Below, piece after piece: positions 42,896-50,646 of a DNA stretch of 53,930 bases. The position numbers and the translations under genes are program-made. This DNA comes from Caldiserica bacterium UBA4770 (GTDB taxonomy: Bacteria; Caldisericota; Caldisericia; Caldisericales; Caldisericaceae): NCBI GenBank assembly GCA_002403335.1, contig DHHO01000002.1, positions 71,540 to 125,469 of the forward strand. Direction: 5' to 3'. The notes under the pieces were generated by a model, which saw only the letters and a program-made list of their open reading frames with translations, was not told the DNA's origin and did no database searches. How positions within the stretch are numbered: the first letter of the stretch is position 1; each line of letters begins with the position of its first letter.

Positions 42896-44677
42896 ATGAA
42901 GGATGATGACTCAATTAGACTCGGCAAAGAAAACATCTTAAGTCTAGTAAGAAGATCTTATAATGGAGAGGTAGTGCTTCCTGATTTTCAGAGAAATTTT
43001 ATTTGGGATAGACAGGGGATAGAGGAATTTATTAAGTCTCTTTTAGAGAATGTTTTTATTGGTACATTTTTGATTCTTGAAACAGTTCCTGGCATGGAAC
43101 CTTTTAATTGCATTCTTGTTCAGGGAGCTAAAAAAGTAAATCCAAATATTGAAGCAAAACCAAAAATCATTATTCTTGACGGTCAGCAAAGACTTACATC
43201 TCTTTTTTATGCTATATACAGCCCTGATATTCCTCTTAAAAACACAGAGAGACCTTATGCTTTTTTCATTGACTTACAGAAACTTGCAGAAGATGATATA
43301 GATGAGGCAGTTTTCAGCCATCCAAAAGATCATATGTTTTATAAAAATCTTTTAGATGGAAGAACTTCTTTTGATACCGAAAAACTAAAAGAGTCAAAAG
43401 TAATCACTTTAGCATTGTTTCAAGATATAAGCACTTTTAACAAGCTTTGGTATAAGGAATTTAACAATTTGTTTGACAATGAGACAGCTGAAAAAGTGAA
43501 AGCCTACTTAGATAACATCTTTAGTTACGATGTAATAACACTATCATTATCGACATCTTTTAATGAAGAACCAGACAAAATAGTTGTTCTATTTGAAAGG
43601 TTAAACAGAACTGGCGTAAGGCTTTCTACATACGACCTTCTTGTTGCACGCATGTATAAGTTTATGAAACTTAGGGAAGAATGGGAAAGATTATTTAATG
43701 ATAGCAATAATTATCAGAATATTAGAAAACTTGCTTCTTATGAAATTGAAAACACCGATGTGCCTTTTTCATTTATTCGAGCATTAGTTCTTTCAAAGGA
43801 AAAAAGCATAAAAGATAGAGACCTTATAAAAATTGATTCTAAAATATTGAATAAAGAAGAGTGGAAAAGGGTTGTAGAAGTTGCTGAAAAAAAGGTCTTG
43901 AGCAGGCTATTTTACCAAGGCAATTACGGAATAGGTGGAGATATTGACAAGTGGCTTCCTTATTCAACAATTGTTATTCCTTTTCTTGCTTTATATTTAA
44001 AACATGACCATCCAGATGTAAAAAAGTTAGATATGTGGTATTGGAGTGTAGTTTTTTCGGAAAGTTATTCTGGATCTACATACTCAGAAATCATGAAAGA
44101 TTTTAGAGAAGTCTCAAGATGGTTTGAAGACGACTTATTAATACCTGAAGTTGTAAGAGAATTAAGGGATCAAATACTCAAAGGAGCATATTCTTTAAAA
44201 GACGTAAAGAGGGTTGGAAGCTCTTTGTTTAAAGGTGTTTTCAATTTAATCTTTAGGAATGATCCAGTGGACTTTTTCGAACCTGAAAACATTGCCTTTA
44301 ATGAGTTGAATGACCATCATATTTTCCCTAAAAATTTTCTTAAAGTGGTCAATGTTGATTCAGATATTGTTTTGAATAGGACTTTGATATTTGATAGGAC
44401 TAATAAAATTATTTCTAACAAGAGCCCAGAGGATTATATTAAAGAAATGATCGAAACTCAAAAGCAAAAGAATGTTTCTCTTGAGGAAGCAGAACGTAGA
44501 GTTAAAGAAATTTTTGAAAAACATTTTATAAATTGTGAGATGTACGAGATATTAAAGAATACTTCAAAAGACTTGCCAAAAGAGAAAATTAAAGAAAACT
44601 TCGAACGATTTATTGATTTAAGAGAGAAATTGATTTTGGCAAAGATTAAGGAATTAATTGGATTGAGGGAATATTAG
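42896..44677 (+). CDS. DUF262-DUF1524 (GmrSD-like) protein
   Basis: A 593-aa protein with an N-terminal DUF262 domain (LPDFQRNFIWDRQGIEEFIKSLL near residue 27; IILDGQQRLTSLFYAI near 94) and a C-terminal DUF1524 HNH-like nuclease segment (LNDHHIFPKNFL near residue 472, then NRTLIFDRTNKIISNKSPEDYI). This fused layout is that of GmrSD type IV enzymes, which in characterised cases use NTP to cleave glucosylated or otherwise modified phage DNA. GGAGG precedes the ATG. Sits between hsdS and hsdR, 3 nt from each neighbour. Confidence 0.9.
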   Translation: MKDDDSIRLGKENILSLVRRSYNGEVVLPDFQRNFIWDRQGIEEFIKSLLENVFIGTFLILETVPGMEPFNCILVQGAKKVNPNIEAKPKIIILDGQQRLTSLFYAIYSPDIPLKNTERPYAFFIDLQKLAEDDIDEAVFSHPKDHMFYKNLLDGRTSFDTEKLKESKVITLALFQDISTFNKLWYKEFNNLFDNETAEKVKAYLDNIFSYDVITLSLSTSFNEEPDKIVVLFERLNRTGVRLSTYDLLVARMYKFMKLREEWERLFNDSNNYQNIRKLASYEIENTDVPFSFIRALVLSKEKSIKDRDLIKIDSKILNKEEWKRVVEVAEKKVLSRLFYQGNYGIGGDIDKWLPYSTIVIPFLALYLKHDHPDVKKLDMWYWSVVFSESYSGSTYSEIMKDFREVSRWFEDDLLIPEVVRELRDQILKGAYSLKDVKRVGSSLFKGVFNLIFRNDPVDFFEPENIAFNELNDHHIFPKNFLKVVNVDSDIVLNRTLIFDRTNKIISNKSPEDYIKEMIETQKQKNVSLEEAERRVKEIFEKHFINCEMYEILKNTSKDLPKEKIKENFERFIDLREKLILAKIKELIGLREY

Positions 44678-44680
44678 GCA

Positions 44681-47600
44681 ATGATCCTTGACGAAGAGCA
44701 TTATGTAGAAAACTCTTTCCTTGAGCAACTGCAAAAGCTCGGTTGGAAAATTTATAGGCAGAATAAAGATGATTCCGAGGACGCAAAGGAGATTATTCAA
44801 TTCAATAATTTGGGTGTAGCCTCTTATGGAGAAAGCATTAAGTTCAGGGAAAGTTTTAGAGAGATAATCCTTGAGCAAGAATTAAGAAATTCAATTAAAA
44901 GAATAAACTCCTGGATAGAAGATGCCCAGGTAAGCGAAGTAGTAAGGCGAATAACAATGCCGCAAGCCAATTCACTGCTTGAAGCAAATAGAGAAATTCA
45001 TGACCTTTTCCTTGAAAACACTTCCATATCAGAGAATAGAAAAACAGGTGAAAAAAGCCCAACAGTTAGATTTATAGATTTTAAAAATCCAGAAAACAAT
45101 TCTTTTATCGCAATATCTCAGTTTAAAGTAAATATCCCAGGCACCGAGAAACATATCATTCCTGACATAGTTCTTTTTGTTAATGGCTTACCTTTGGTAG
45201 TGGTTGAATGTAAATCACCAGCAACAGCAGATCCAATAAGTGAAGCCATAACACAACTTATGCGGTATTCAAACAGACGTGGCGAGAAAGAAGGTAACGA
45301 GAAATTATTCTGGTACAATCTGTTTATAGTAGCAACTTCCAAACAGGTTGCAAAGATAGGTACAATCACATCGCAATACGAGGACTTCGTGGAGTGGAAG
45401 GACCCGTATCCTTACACTCTTTCAGACATAAGCGAAGAAGGTGTAATTACAAGCCAGCAACTTTTTATACAGGGAATGCTCTCAATTGAAAATCTCTCGG
45501 AAATACTCCACTCATTCACCATCTTTAAGGAAGATTCGAAAGGTGGAGTGGTAAAAATAGTGCCAAGATATCAACAATTCAGAGCAGTGAAAAAAATAGT
45601 AAAAAAGATAAAAGAAGGTAAAACACCAGAAGAGAGAGGCGGGATTATCTGGCACACACAGGGTTCAGGCAAATCAATGACGATGATGTATGCAGTAAGA
45701 GCAATATATCACGACCAAGAGCTAAGTAATTTCAAAGTAGTGTTTGTAACCGATAGAAAAGATCTCGAACGTCAGCTGAGAGACACATCAAAAAGTGTAG
45801 GCTACACTGTTAAACTCGCAAGGAGTATAAATGAGCTTAAAGAACTCTTGAAAACTGATACCCCTGATCTGGTCATGGGAATGATTAGTAAGTTTCAGGA
45901 AAGAGAACTTGAGCAGGAATTCCCGCTATTAAATACATCTCCGAATATCCTTGTTATGATAGATGAAGCACACAGAACACAATATAAACTCCTCGGGGCA
46001 AATTTGAAAAAAGCTCTTCCAAATTCAATTAAGTTAGCCTTCACAGGTACGCCAATTGAAAAAACAGAAATGACCTTTGGTGACTACATTGACAGATACG
46101 GTATAAAGCAATCTGTTGAAGACGGGGTAACCGTTGAGATCGTTTATGAGGGAAGGACGCATTCTGCGGAACTTACAAATGAAGAGGAAGCTAATGCAAA
46201 ATTTGAGGAAGTTTTCCAAAATGTTGATGCAGATGAAAAGAATAAAATAATGGGAAGATACACATGGAGAGCGTATCTTGAAGATGAAAATGTGATAAAA
46301 GACAAATCGAAGGACATGATAGAGCATTACATAACGCATGTCTTCCCAAATAAATTTAAGGCTCAGGTTGTGACTGCATCAAGAGTTGCAGTCGTAAGAT
46401 ACAAAAAGGCTCTTGAGGAATCACTCAAAGAGCATATTGAGAAGCTCAAGAGGGAAAACCCAGATAACGTAGATTTGGAAACGCTTGAGAGGTTGAAAGT
46501 TGCGGCAGTTTTTTCAGGAGCACAGAATGACCCACCTGAATACAAAGAATTTAGCGATGAAGTAATACAGGAAAAAGTTATAAAAAGCTTCAAGATGCCC
46601 TTCAATAAAATTGATGAAAGTGGAATAGCAGGAGAAGTGGGAATCATTATAGTGAATGAAATGCTTATTACAGGTTTCGATGCACCGCTTGAACAAGTGA
46701 TGTACTTGGACAATGTCATAAAAGAGCACAACCTTCTACAGGCAATCGCAAGAGTTAACCGAGTATATAAAGATAAACATTGTGGCTTTGTGGTTGATTA
46801 TGTAGGTGTTTTGAACCATTTAAAAGAAGCTCTCTCTATCTATGCGGATGAAGATATTGAAGAGATAAGCAAAGTTGTTTTTAACAAAGCACAAGCAGTG
46901 GACAAGCTTAGATATTATCATAACGAACTTTTAACATTTTTTGCAAAGCATTATATAAGAAACTTTAGAGAAGACTTCGAGGATTGTATTGAACTTCTCG
47001 AAGATGAAGAAATTAGAGACGAATTTATAGCCATTGTAAAAAATTTTAGTAATGCAATGGATAAAATTCTTCCAGATCCAGAGGCTCTGAAATACATAAG
47101 AGACTTGAAGATAGTCAATTTCATTAAAGAATCTGCGAAAAACAGATTTAGGGATGACAAGCTCAGTATAAAAGACGCAAGTGGCAAAGTAAGAGATATT
47201 GTAGAGGAATATTTGGTATCCAAAGGAGTTGACCCCAAGATTCCTCCGCTTCCACTGTTTTCAGATGATTTCATTTCAAAAGTAAAGGAAAAGCCGTCCA
47301 GAGACAAGACGGTATATCTAAAATATGCAATAACAGAATATATTGCGAAGCATTCTGAAGAAGACCCAGAATTTTACGAGCGATTTTCAGATAAACTGAA
47401 AAAGGTGCTTGACGAATATAGAGAAAATTGGGATTTGCTTGCGTATGAACTTGAGAATTTAAGAACTCAACTTAAAGAAGGCAGAGGAAGCGAACGGGAC
47501 TTTGGCTTTGACAGAAAAACTGAAATGCCATTCTTAGGCTTAATGAAACAGCTAGTATTTGGGAAAACTCCATTAGAGGAATTGAAAGAAGATGATATAA

Positions 47601-47836
47601 ACTTACTTGTCGAAGTAACAAAAGACACAGTTGCAATTATAAAAAGAGAGATAAGATATGTTGACTTCTGGGATAATTACCACAAGCAAAAGAGGTTAAA
47701 ATCTTACATAATTACCAACATCTTGCTTCCAAAAAAGAAAGAGAATCCTTTGCTCTACGATCTTAGAAACCAAATAGCACAGAGAATAATAGAACTTGCA
47801 TACCACATCTATGGAGAAAAGCATAATGGGCATTGA
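44681..47836 (+). CDS. hsdR: Type I restriction endonuclease subunit (HsdR)
   Basis: A 1051-aa motor/nuclease subunit. The N-terminal PD-(D/E)xK nuclease reads IIPDIVLFVNGLPLVVVECKS (near residue 173). The superfamily 2 helicase motor has Walker A WHTQGSGKSM near 325, DEAH (MIDEAHRTQY) near 426, FTGTPI, and the QAIARVNR motif. The C-terminal part is helical and should bind the methyltransferase. Full length and no disruption, so restriction activity is expected. Its end overlaps the ygjP start by 11 nt. Confidence 0.96.
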   Translation: MILDEEHYVENSFLEQLQKLGWKIYRQNKDDSEDAKEIIQFNNLGVASYGESIKFRESFREIILEQELRNSIKRINSWIEDAQVSEVVRRITMPQANSLLEANREIHDLFLENTSISENRKTGEKSPTVRFIDFKNPENNSFIAISQFKVNIPGTEKHIIPDIVLFVNGLPLVVVECKSPATADPISEAITQLMRYSNRRGEKEGNEKLFWYNLFIVATSKQVAKIGTITSQYEDFVEWKDPYPYTLSDISEEGVITSQQLFIQGMLSIENLSEILHSFTIFKEDSKGGVVKIVPRYQQFRAVKKIVKKIKEGKTPEERGGIIWHTQGSGKSMTMMYAVRAIYHDQELSNFKVVFVTDRKDLERQLRDTSKSVGYTVKLARSINELKELLKTDTPDLVMGMISKFQERELEQEFPLLNTSPNILVMIDEAHRTQYKLLGANLKKALPNSIKLAFTGTPIEKTEMTFGDYIDRYGIKQSVEDGVTVEIVYEGRTHSAELTNEEEANAKFEEVFQNVDADEKNKIMGRYTWRAYLEDENVIKDKSKDMIEHYITHVFPNKFKAQVVTASRVAVVRYKKALEESLKEHIEKLKRENPDNVDLETLERLKVAAVFSGAQNDPPEYKEFSDEVIQEKVIKSFKMPFNKIDESGIAGEVGIIIVNEMLITGFDAPLEQVMYLDNVIKEHNLLQAIARVNRVYKDKHCGFVVDYVGVLNHLKEALSIYADEDIEEISKVVFNKAQAVDKLRYYHNELLTFFAKHYIRNFREDFEDCIELLEDEEIRDEFIAIVKNFSNAMDKILPDPEALKYIRDLKIVNFIKESAKNRFRDDKLSIKDASGKVRDIVEEYLVSKGVDPKIPPLPLFSDDFISKVKEKPSRDKTVYLKYAITEYIAKHSEEDPEFYERFSDKLKKVLDEYRENWDLLAYELENLRTQLKEGRGSERDFGFDRKTEMPFLGLMKQLVFGKTPLEELKEDDINLLVEVTKDTVAIIKREIRYVDFWDNYHKQKRLKSYIITNILLPKKKENPLLYDLRNQIAQRIIELAYHIYGEKHNGH

Positions 47837-48494
47837 AATAAAAGAAATAAAAAGAGCGAAAAGAAAAACAATAGCCCTTCAAATAACTGATGAAGGAAAT
47901 TTGATTGTAAAGGCACCCTTCGAAGTAAGTGACAAAACCATAAAGAATGTTGTTATTCGTCATCTAAATTGGATAGAGAAAAAGAAGAAAGAAGTTCTTT
48001 CAAGAGACCCTAAATTTGCAAAAAAGGAGTTTGTGAACGGAGAGGGGTTCCTTTACCTTGGAAAGCATTACCAATTAATAATTGTTAAAGAGCAAGAAAA
48101 ACCTTTAATTTTTAGGAATGCGTTTTTCCTCTCGCAAAACCATCTTGAGAATGCAAAGGAAGAGTTCATAAGTTGGTACAAAGAGCACGCTTATGAAAAG
48201 ATTTCGGAGAGAGTTGGATGGTATGGCAAAAACAGCGGCTTTATATATGGCAAGGTTAAAATCACCAATGCAAATAAACGATGGGGCTCTTGCTCTTCAA
48301 ATGGAAACTTGAATTTTTCTTGGCGGTTAATTATGGCTCCTTTGCCTGTGATAGATTATGTTGTTGTACATGAACTCGTTCATCTCGAAGAAAAGAATCA
48401 CACAAAAATCTTCTGGAGTAAAGTGAAAACAATAATTCCAGATTATAAGAAACATGTAGATTGGCTTAAAACAAATGGATATCTCTTGAAGTAA
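47826..48494 (+). CDS. YgjP-like metal-dependent protein (SprT/M48-like)
   Basis: A 222-aa protein of the YgjP family, with the zinc-binding HELVH motif near residue 180 (VVVHELVHLEEKNHTKIFW) and the conserved KRWGSCSSNGNLNFSWRLIMAP segment. The start is the ATG at 47826 inside the hsdR 3' end. YgjP genes often follow type I hsdR genes. A protease or nuclease-accessory role has been proposed for the family but is not settled. Confidence 0.88.
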   Translation: MGIEIKEIKRAKRKTIALQITDEGNLIVKAPFEVSDKTIKNVVIRHLNWIEKKKKEVLSRDPKFAKKEFVNGEGFLYLGKHYQLIIVKEQEKPLIFRNAFFLSQNHLENAKEEFISWYKEHAYEKISERVGWYGKNSGFIYGKVKITNANKRWGSCSSNGNLNFSWRLIMAPLPVIDYVVVHELVHLEEKNHTKIFWSKVKTIIPDYKKHVDWLKTNGYLLK

Positions 48495-48794
48495 TAATGC
48501 GAGTTTAATAAGTTTGCTGGTTCTAGTGGACAGCTTTCCCTGTGTAACCTTGTTTTTATTGTCATAATACAGCAGATAAACAGTCGAATTTTACGAAGCT
48601 TTCCCACAAATTGCTTTACAACCTCGTTTATATGTTAATTGTTATATGAGACTCTGAACCTTGCTTTTAAAAGAAGATTTACGATGTAAAGAGACAAATA
48701 AGTTAAAGACTGAACAACCCTCTCGCCTACCATGTCAAAGGAAGTTACTACAAGCCGTATGCAAAAGGAGCGCATATTGCTTGAATAATTATAT
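48495..48794. other. Gap after the hsd operon, no gene recognised
   Basis: About 300 bp without a convincing gene. Open frames here run into the repeats that follow and lack ribosome sites. Confidence 0.45.
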
Positions 48795-48821
48795 TAACCT
48801 GCTTACGAAGATTGCAGGTTA
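48795..48821. repeat. Hairpin repeat copy 4
   Basis: TAACCTGC, an 11-nt loop, GCAGGTTA, followed by CAGAAGATTAAAG. Confidence 0.75.
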
Positions 48822-48855
48822 CAGAAGATTAAAGATGATATGTAGGTTAAGTAGT

Positions 48856-48921
48856 GCAAATAGACTTTTCACTAACGACGTTCAAAGACCATTTAAGAGG
48901 GCATTGCACACCGGCATATCA
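48856..48921. repeat. About 70-bp dyad element, copy C
   Basis: GTGCAA near the start pairs with TTGCAC near the end. The interior (GACTTTTCACT...TTCAAAGACC) resembles the core of long repeats A and B. A second copy lies at 48980-49049. Confidence 0.55.
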
Positions 48922-48979
48922 AAGACAAAACAAAGACCACTGTAAAGATAATTTACTTACAGTTATGCAGGTGTTTAGC

Positions 48980-49049
48980 AATGCAACGGACTTTTCATTC
49001 GCAAGCTCATTTCAAAAACCGTTTAAGACGCATTGCACACCAGCATATC
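48980..49049. repeat. About 70-bp dyad element, copy D
   Basis: An imperfect copy of the element at 48856-48921 (ATGCAACGGACTTTTCATTC at the start, GCATTGCACACCAGCATATC at the end), in the same orientation. Confidence 0.55.
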
Positions 49050-49073
49050 TGTGATAATTAACAAAGAAAGTTA

Positions 49074-49100
49074 TAACCCGCCGAAACAGATTGCAGGTTA
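49074..49100. repeat. Hairpin repeat copy 5
   Basis: TAACCCGC, an 11-nt loop, GCAGGTTA (one mismatch), followed by CAAAGGATTAAGG. It overlaps the start of long repeat B, as copy 1 does for repeat A. Confidence 0.65.
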
Positions 49101-49387
49101 CAAAGGATTAAGGAGAAGATCAAGAGAGGATTGGGGATAAGGACAAAGAAAAGTTAGTAGTACAGGCGGTAGTATCGCACCAAAAAATTTTCATTTCGTA
49201 AGCTCAAAGACCAGAAAAGTTTTTCGTGCACCGCCTTGCAAAAATCATTTTAAAAGGAAGAAATAAGTTGTAGTCAAATCCTACATACCGAGGTCGCATA
49301 GGTGAGACGGTTTTGATATAATTTTACCCACCCTCAGTTAGTTATTCGCCGTGCGATTGTAAATTCATTGGTAGGCTGACCGCCTGC
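49094..49387 (+). repeat. Long direct repeat B (right island border)
   Basis: About 294 bp, the same-orientation partner of 33900-34191, offset by about 15.2 kb. It ends about 300 bp from the 3' end of tRNA-Met. The extended -10 motif TGATATAAT is conserved (49314-49322). Confidence 0.92.
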
Positions 49388-49403
49388 TTCTTTATTCATA
49401 GAG

Positions 49404-49497
49404 AGCCTGCCCTGAACTTGTTTCAGGGGCCCGGCTCATAATAAAAATGTTCCCACCCTGAAAACGAAAAAAGCCTGTCCTGAACCTGTTTCAGGGT
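49404..49497. repeat. Pair of REP-like hairpins
   Basis: Two near-identical 25-nt units (49404-49428 and 49472-49496) of the form AGCCTGYCCTGAAC, YTGTTTCAGGG. Each forms a CCTGAA/TTCAGG stem with a 5-nt loop. From here to the tRNA at 49687 no gene is seen. Confidence 0.6.
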
Positions 49498-49686
49498 CAG
49501 GATAATTTTTTGATGGCGGAGACGGATCCCGGATTACGGCGCTAACTCCACCACCTGTATATAAATATGCAATGGGGGAGAAAAGTTTTTTAAAGAACTA
49601 TCTTAGTGAAATAAAAACTTAAGAATTGGTTTTAATTTTTTTATGATGGCTCAGGATAGGTTTTAGATAGTAATTAGTTATCTTTA

Positions 49687-49762
49687 TGGTGGCGGCGGGG
49701 GGATTCGAACCCTCGACACTCCGGGTATGAGCCGGATGCTCTAACCACTGGGCTACGCCGCC
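49687..49762 (-). tRNA. tRNA-Met (anticodon CAT)
   Basis: A minus-strand cloverleaf. Acceptor is GGCGGCG/CGCCGCC, D arm GCCC-AGTGGTTA-GAGC, anticodon stem TCCGG/CCGGA with loop CTCATAC and T loop TTCGAAT with one A-C mismatch in the stem. Discriminator A is followed by an encoded CCA. G1-C72 pairing argues against an initiator; elongator Met or lysidine-modified Ile cannot be separated here. Its 5' end overlaps the S1-domain gene. Confidence 0.92.
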
Positions 49763-50115
49763 ATTCCTCTATGTCGCTTCATTCGTTTCTTTTGAACTGT
49801 CTGGTTTTCCTGTGAATCCTTCAGGAATTTTCTCATCATTTTGTCGAAGCTTTCTTTACTGGATTCTGAGCGTTTGGTCGCAGGAGCGGGGTCTAATTTC
49901 TTAACAAAAGAGAAGTTGAGTTTATCTTTTGTTTTACCCTTCCCTATGATGTTTACAACTACCCTGTCGCCTTCCTTAAGAAGGCCCTCTCCATCTTCTC
50001 CATGGTTATTCAGCTGGGAAATGTGGATTAATCCAACTTTGCCCTCATCAAGTTTCACGAAAACTCCATAGGGCATTAATTTTATCACTCTACCAGTCAG
50101 CTCTTCCTGTCCCAT
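49753..50115 (-). CDS. S1 RNA-binding domain protein (YabR-like)
   Basis: A 120-aa protein with one S1 domain (residues 5-70: GRVIKLMPYGVFVKLDEGKVGLIHISQL...LKEGDRVVVNIIG) and a basic, probably disordered tail ending MKRHRGMAA. The stop TAG lies at nt 8-10 of tRNA-Met, so the last codons read the tRNA acceptor stem. It lies 17 nt downstream of the divIC-like gene, the same neighbours as divIC-yabR in Bacillus. RNA binding is expected. Confidence 0.85.
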   Translation of the reverse strand: MGQEELTGRVIKLMPYGVFVKLDEGKVGLIHISQLNNHGEDGEGLLKEGDRVVVNIIGKGKTKDKLNFSFVKKLDPAPATKRSESSKESFDKMMRKFLKDSQENQTVQKKRMKRHRGMAA

Positions 50116-50132
50116 ACAAATATATATAATAT

Positions 50133-50501
50133 TTATTTTTTAAAAAGTTCCAAGAAATTGTCAAAAAGCGTTTTAAAGAAATTCTTTTCTGAGTTCTGGG
50201 AGGATTCTTCTTTTGTTTCTTCTTGACTTATCCACTTAAAATAAACTACTGTTTCTCCCTCTTTTGCTAACATCAGGTTTTCCCTGGCAATCTTTTCAAT
50301 ATACTCCTGCTGATCTGCCAGAGCAATCTCTTGTTTAATTTTTTCGTTCTCCTCCCTTAAAAATGCAAGCTTTTGTTCAGCGTCGGCATACTCATTCTTT
50401 ATGTCGAAATAATACACTGTGGTATAAATTGTCTGAAAAGCCATATAGGTTACAAGCACGATAAGTAAAATTCTCATAGGACTTATTTTCTTTTTCTTCA
50501 C
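50133..50501 (-). CDS. DivIC/FtsB-like septum formation initiator
   Basis: A 122-aa bitopic division protein. A basic N-terminus is followed by one transmembrane helix (about residues 10-28), a coiled coil (EYADAEQKLAFLREENEKIKQEI) and the family motif YIEKIARENLMLAKEGETVVYF. The C-terminal tail is polar. The start is a GTG exactly 6 nt after a -10 box with no ribosome site, so the mRNA is predicted to be leaderless. Confidence 0.88.
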   Translation of the reverse strand: MKKKKISPMRILLIVLVTYMAFQTIYTTVYYFDIKNEYADAEQKLAFLREENEKIKQEIALADQQEYIEKIARENLMLAKEGETVVYFKWISQEETKEESSQNSEKNFFKTLFDNFLELFKK

Positions 50502-50507
50502 ATATAA

Positions 50508-50535
50508 AGCATAGTCTGAATTACCTTAAAGTCAA
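50508..50535 (-). promoter_or_regulatory. Leaderless promoter of the divIC-like gene
   Basis: On the minus strand, -35 TTGACT (50530-50535), a 16-nt spacer and -10 TATGCT (50508-50513). Six nt then separate it from the GTG at 50501. Confidence 0.55.
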
Positions 50536-50612
50536 AATACCTTGTATAGGTTTACGGAGCCCTCTTCAATACAAGGGGAAGGCCTTCTTTTGTTACAGGG
50601 GATTAAAACCTC

Positions 50613-50640
50613 TTGTAAAAAAGTAAATTGTAATTATAAT
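50613..50640 (+). promoter_or_regulatory. Leaderless promoter of the 859-aa membrane protein gene
   Basis: -35 TTGTAA (50613-50618), a 16-nt spacer and a perfect -10 TATAAT (50635-50640). Six nt separate it from the ATG at 50647, and no ribosome site is present. Confidence 0.6.
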
Positions 50641-50646
50641 TTCTTG

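Noticed and set aside
48661..49054. Two overlapping open frames after ygjP
   Set aside because: They are made of the repeat elements, lack ribosome sites and show no protein-like composition.
33881..49387. Integron attC sites or CRISPR array
   Set aside because: The dispersed hairpins lack attC core sites (GTTRRRY) and regular spacing, no integron integrase or cas gene is present, and the copies are kilobases apart.
49510..49555. Possible decayed tRNA 3' end or att site near tRNA-Met
   Set aside because: The GATGGCGGAGACGG stretch resembles a tRNA end, but no cloverleaf forms and no matching copy of the tRNA-Met 3' end is seen at the left side of the island.
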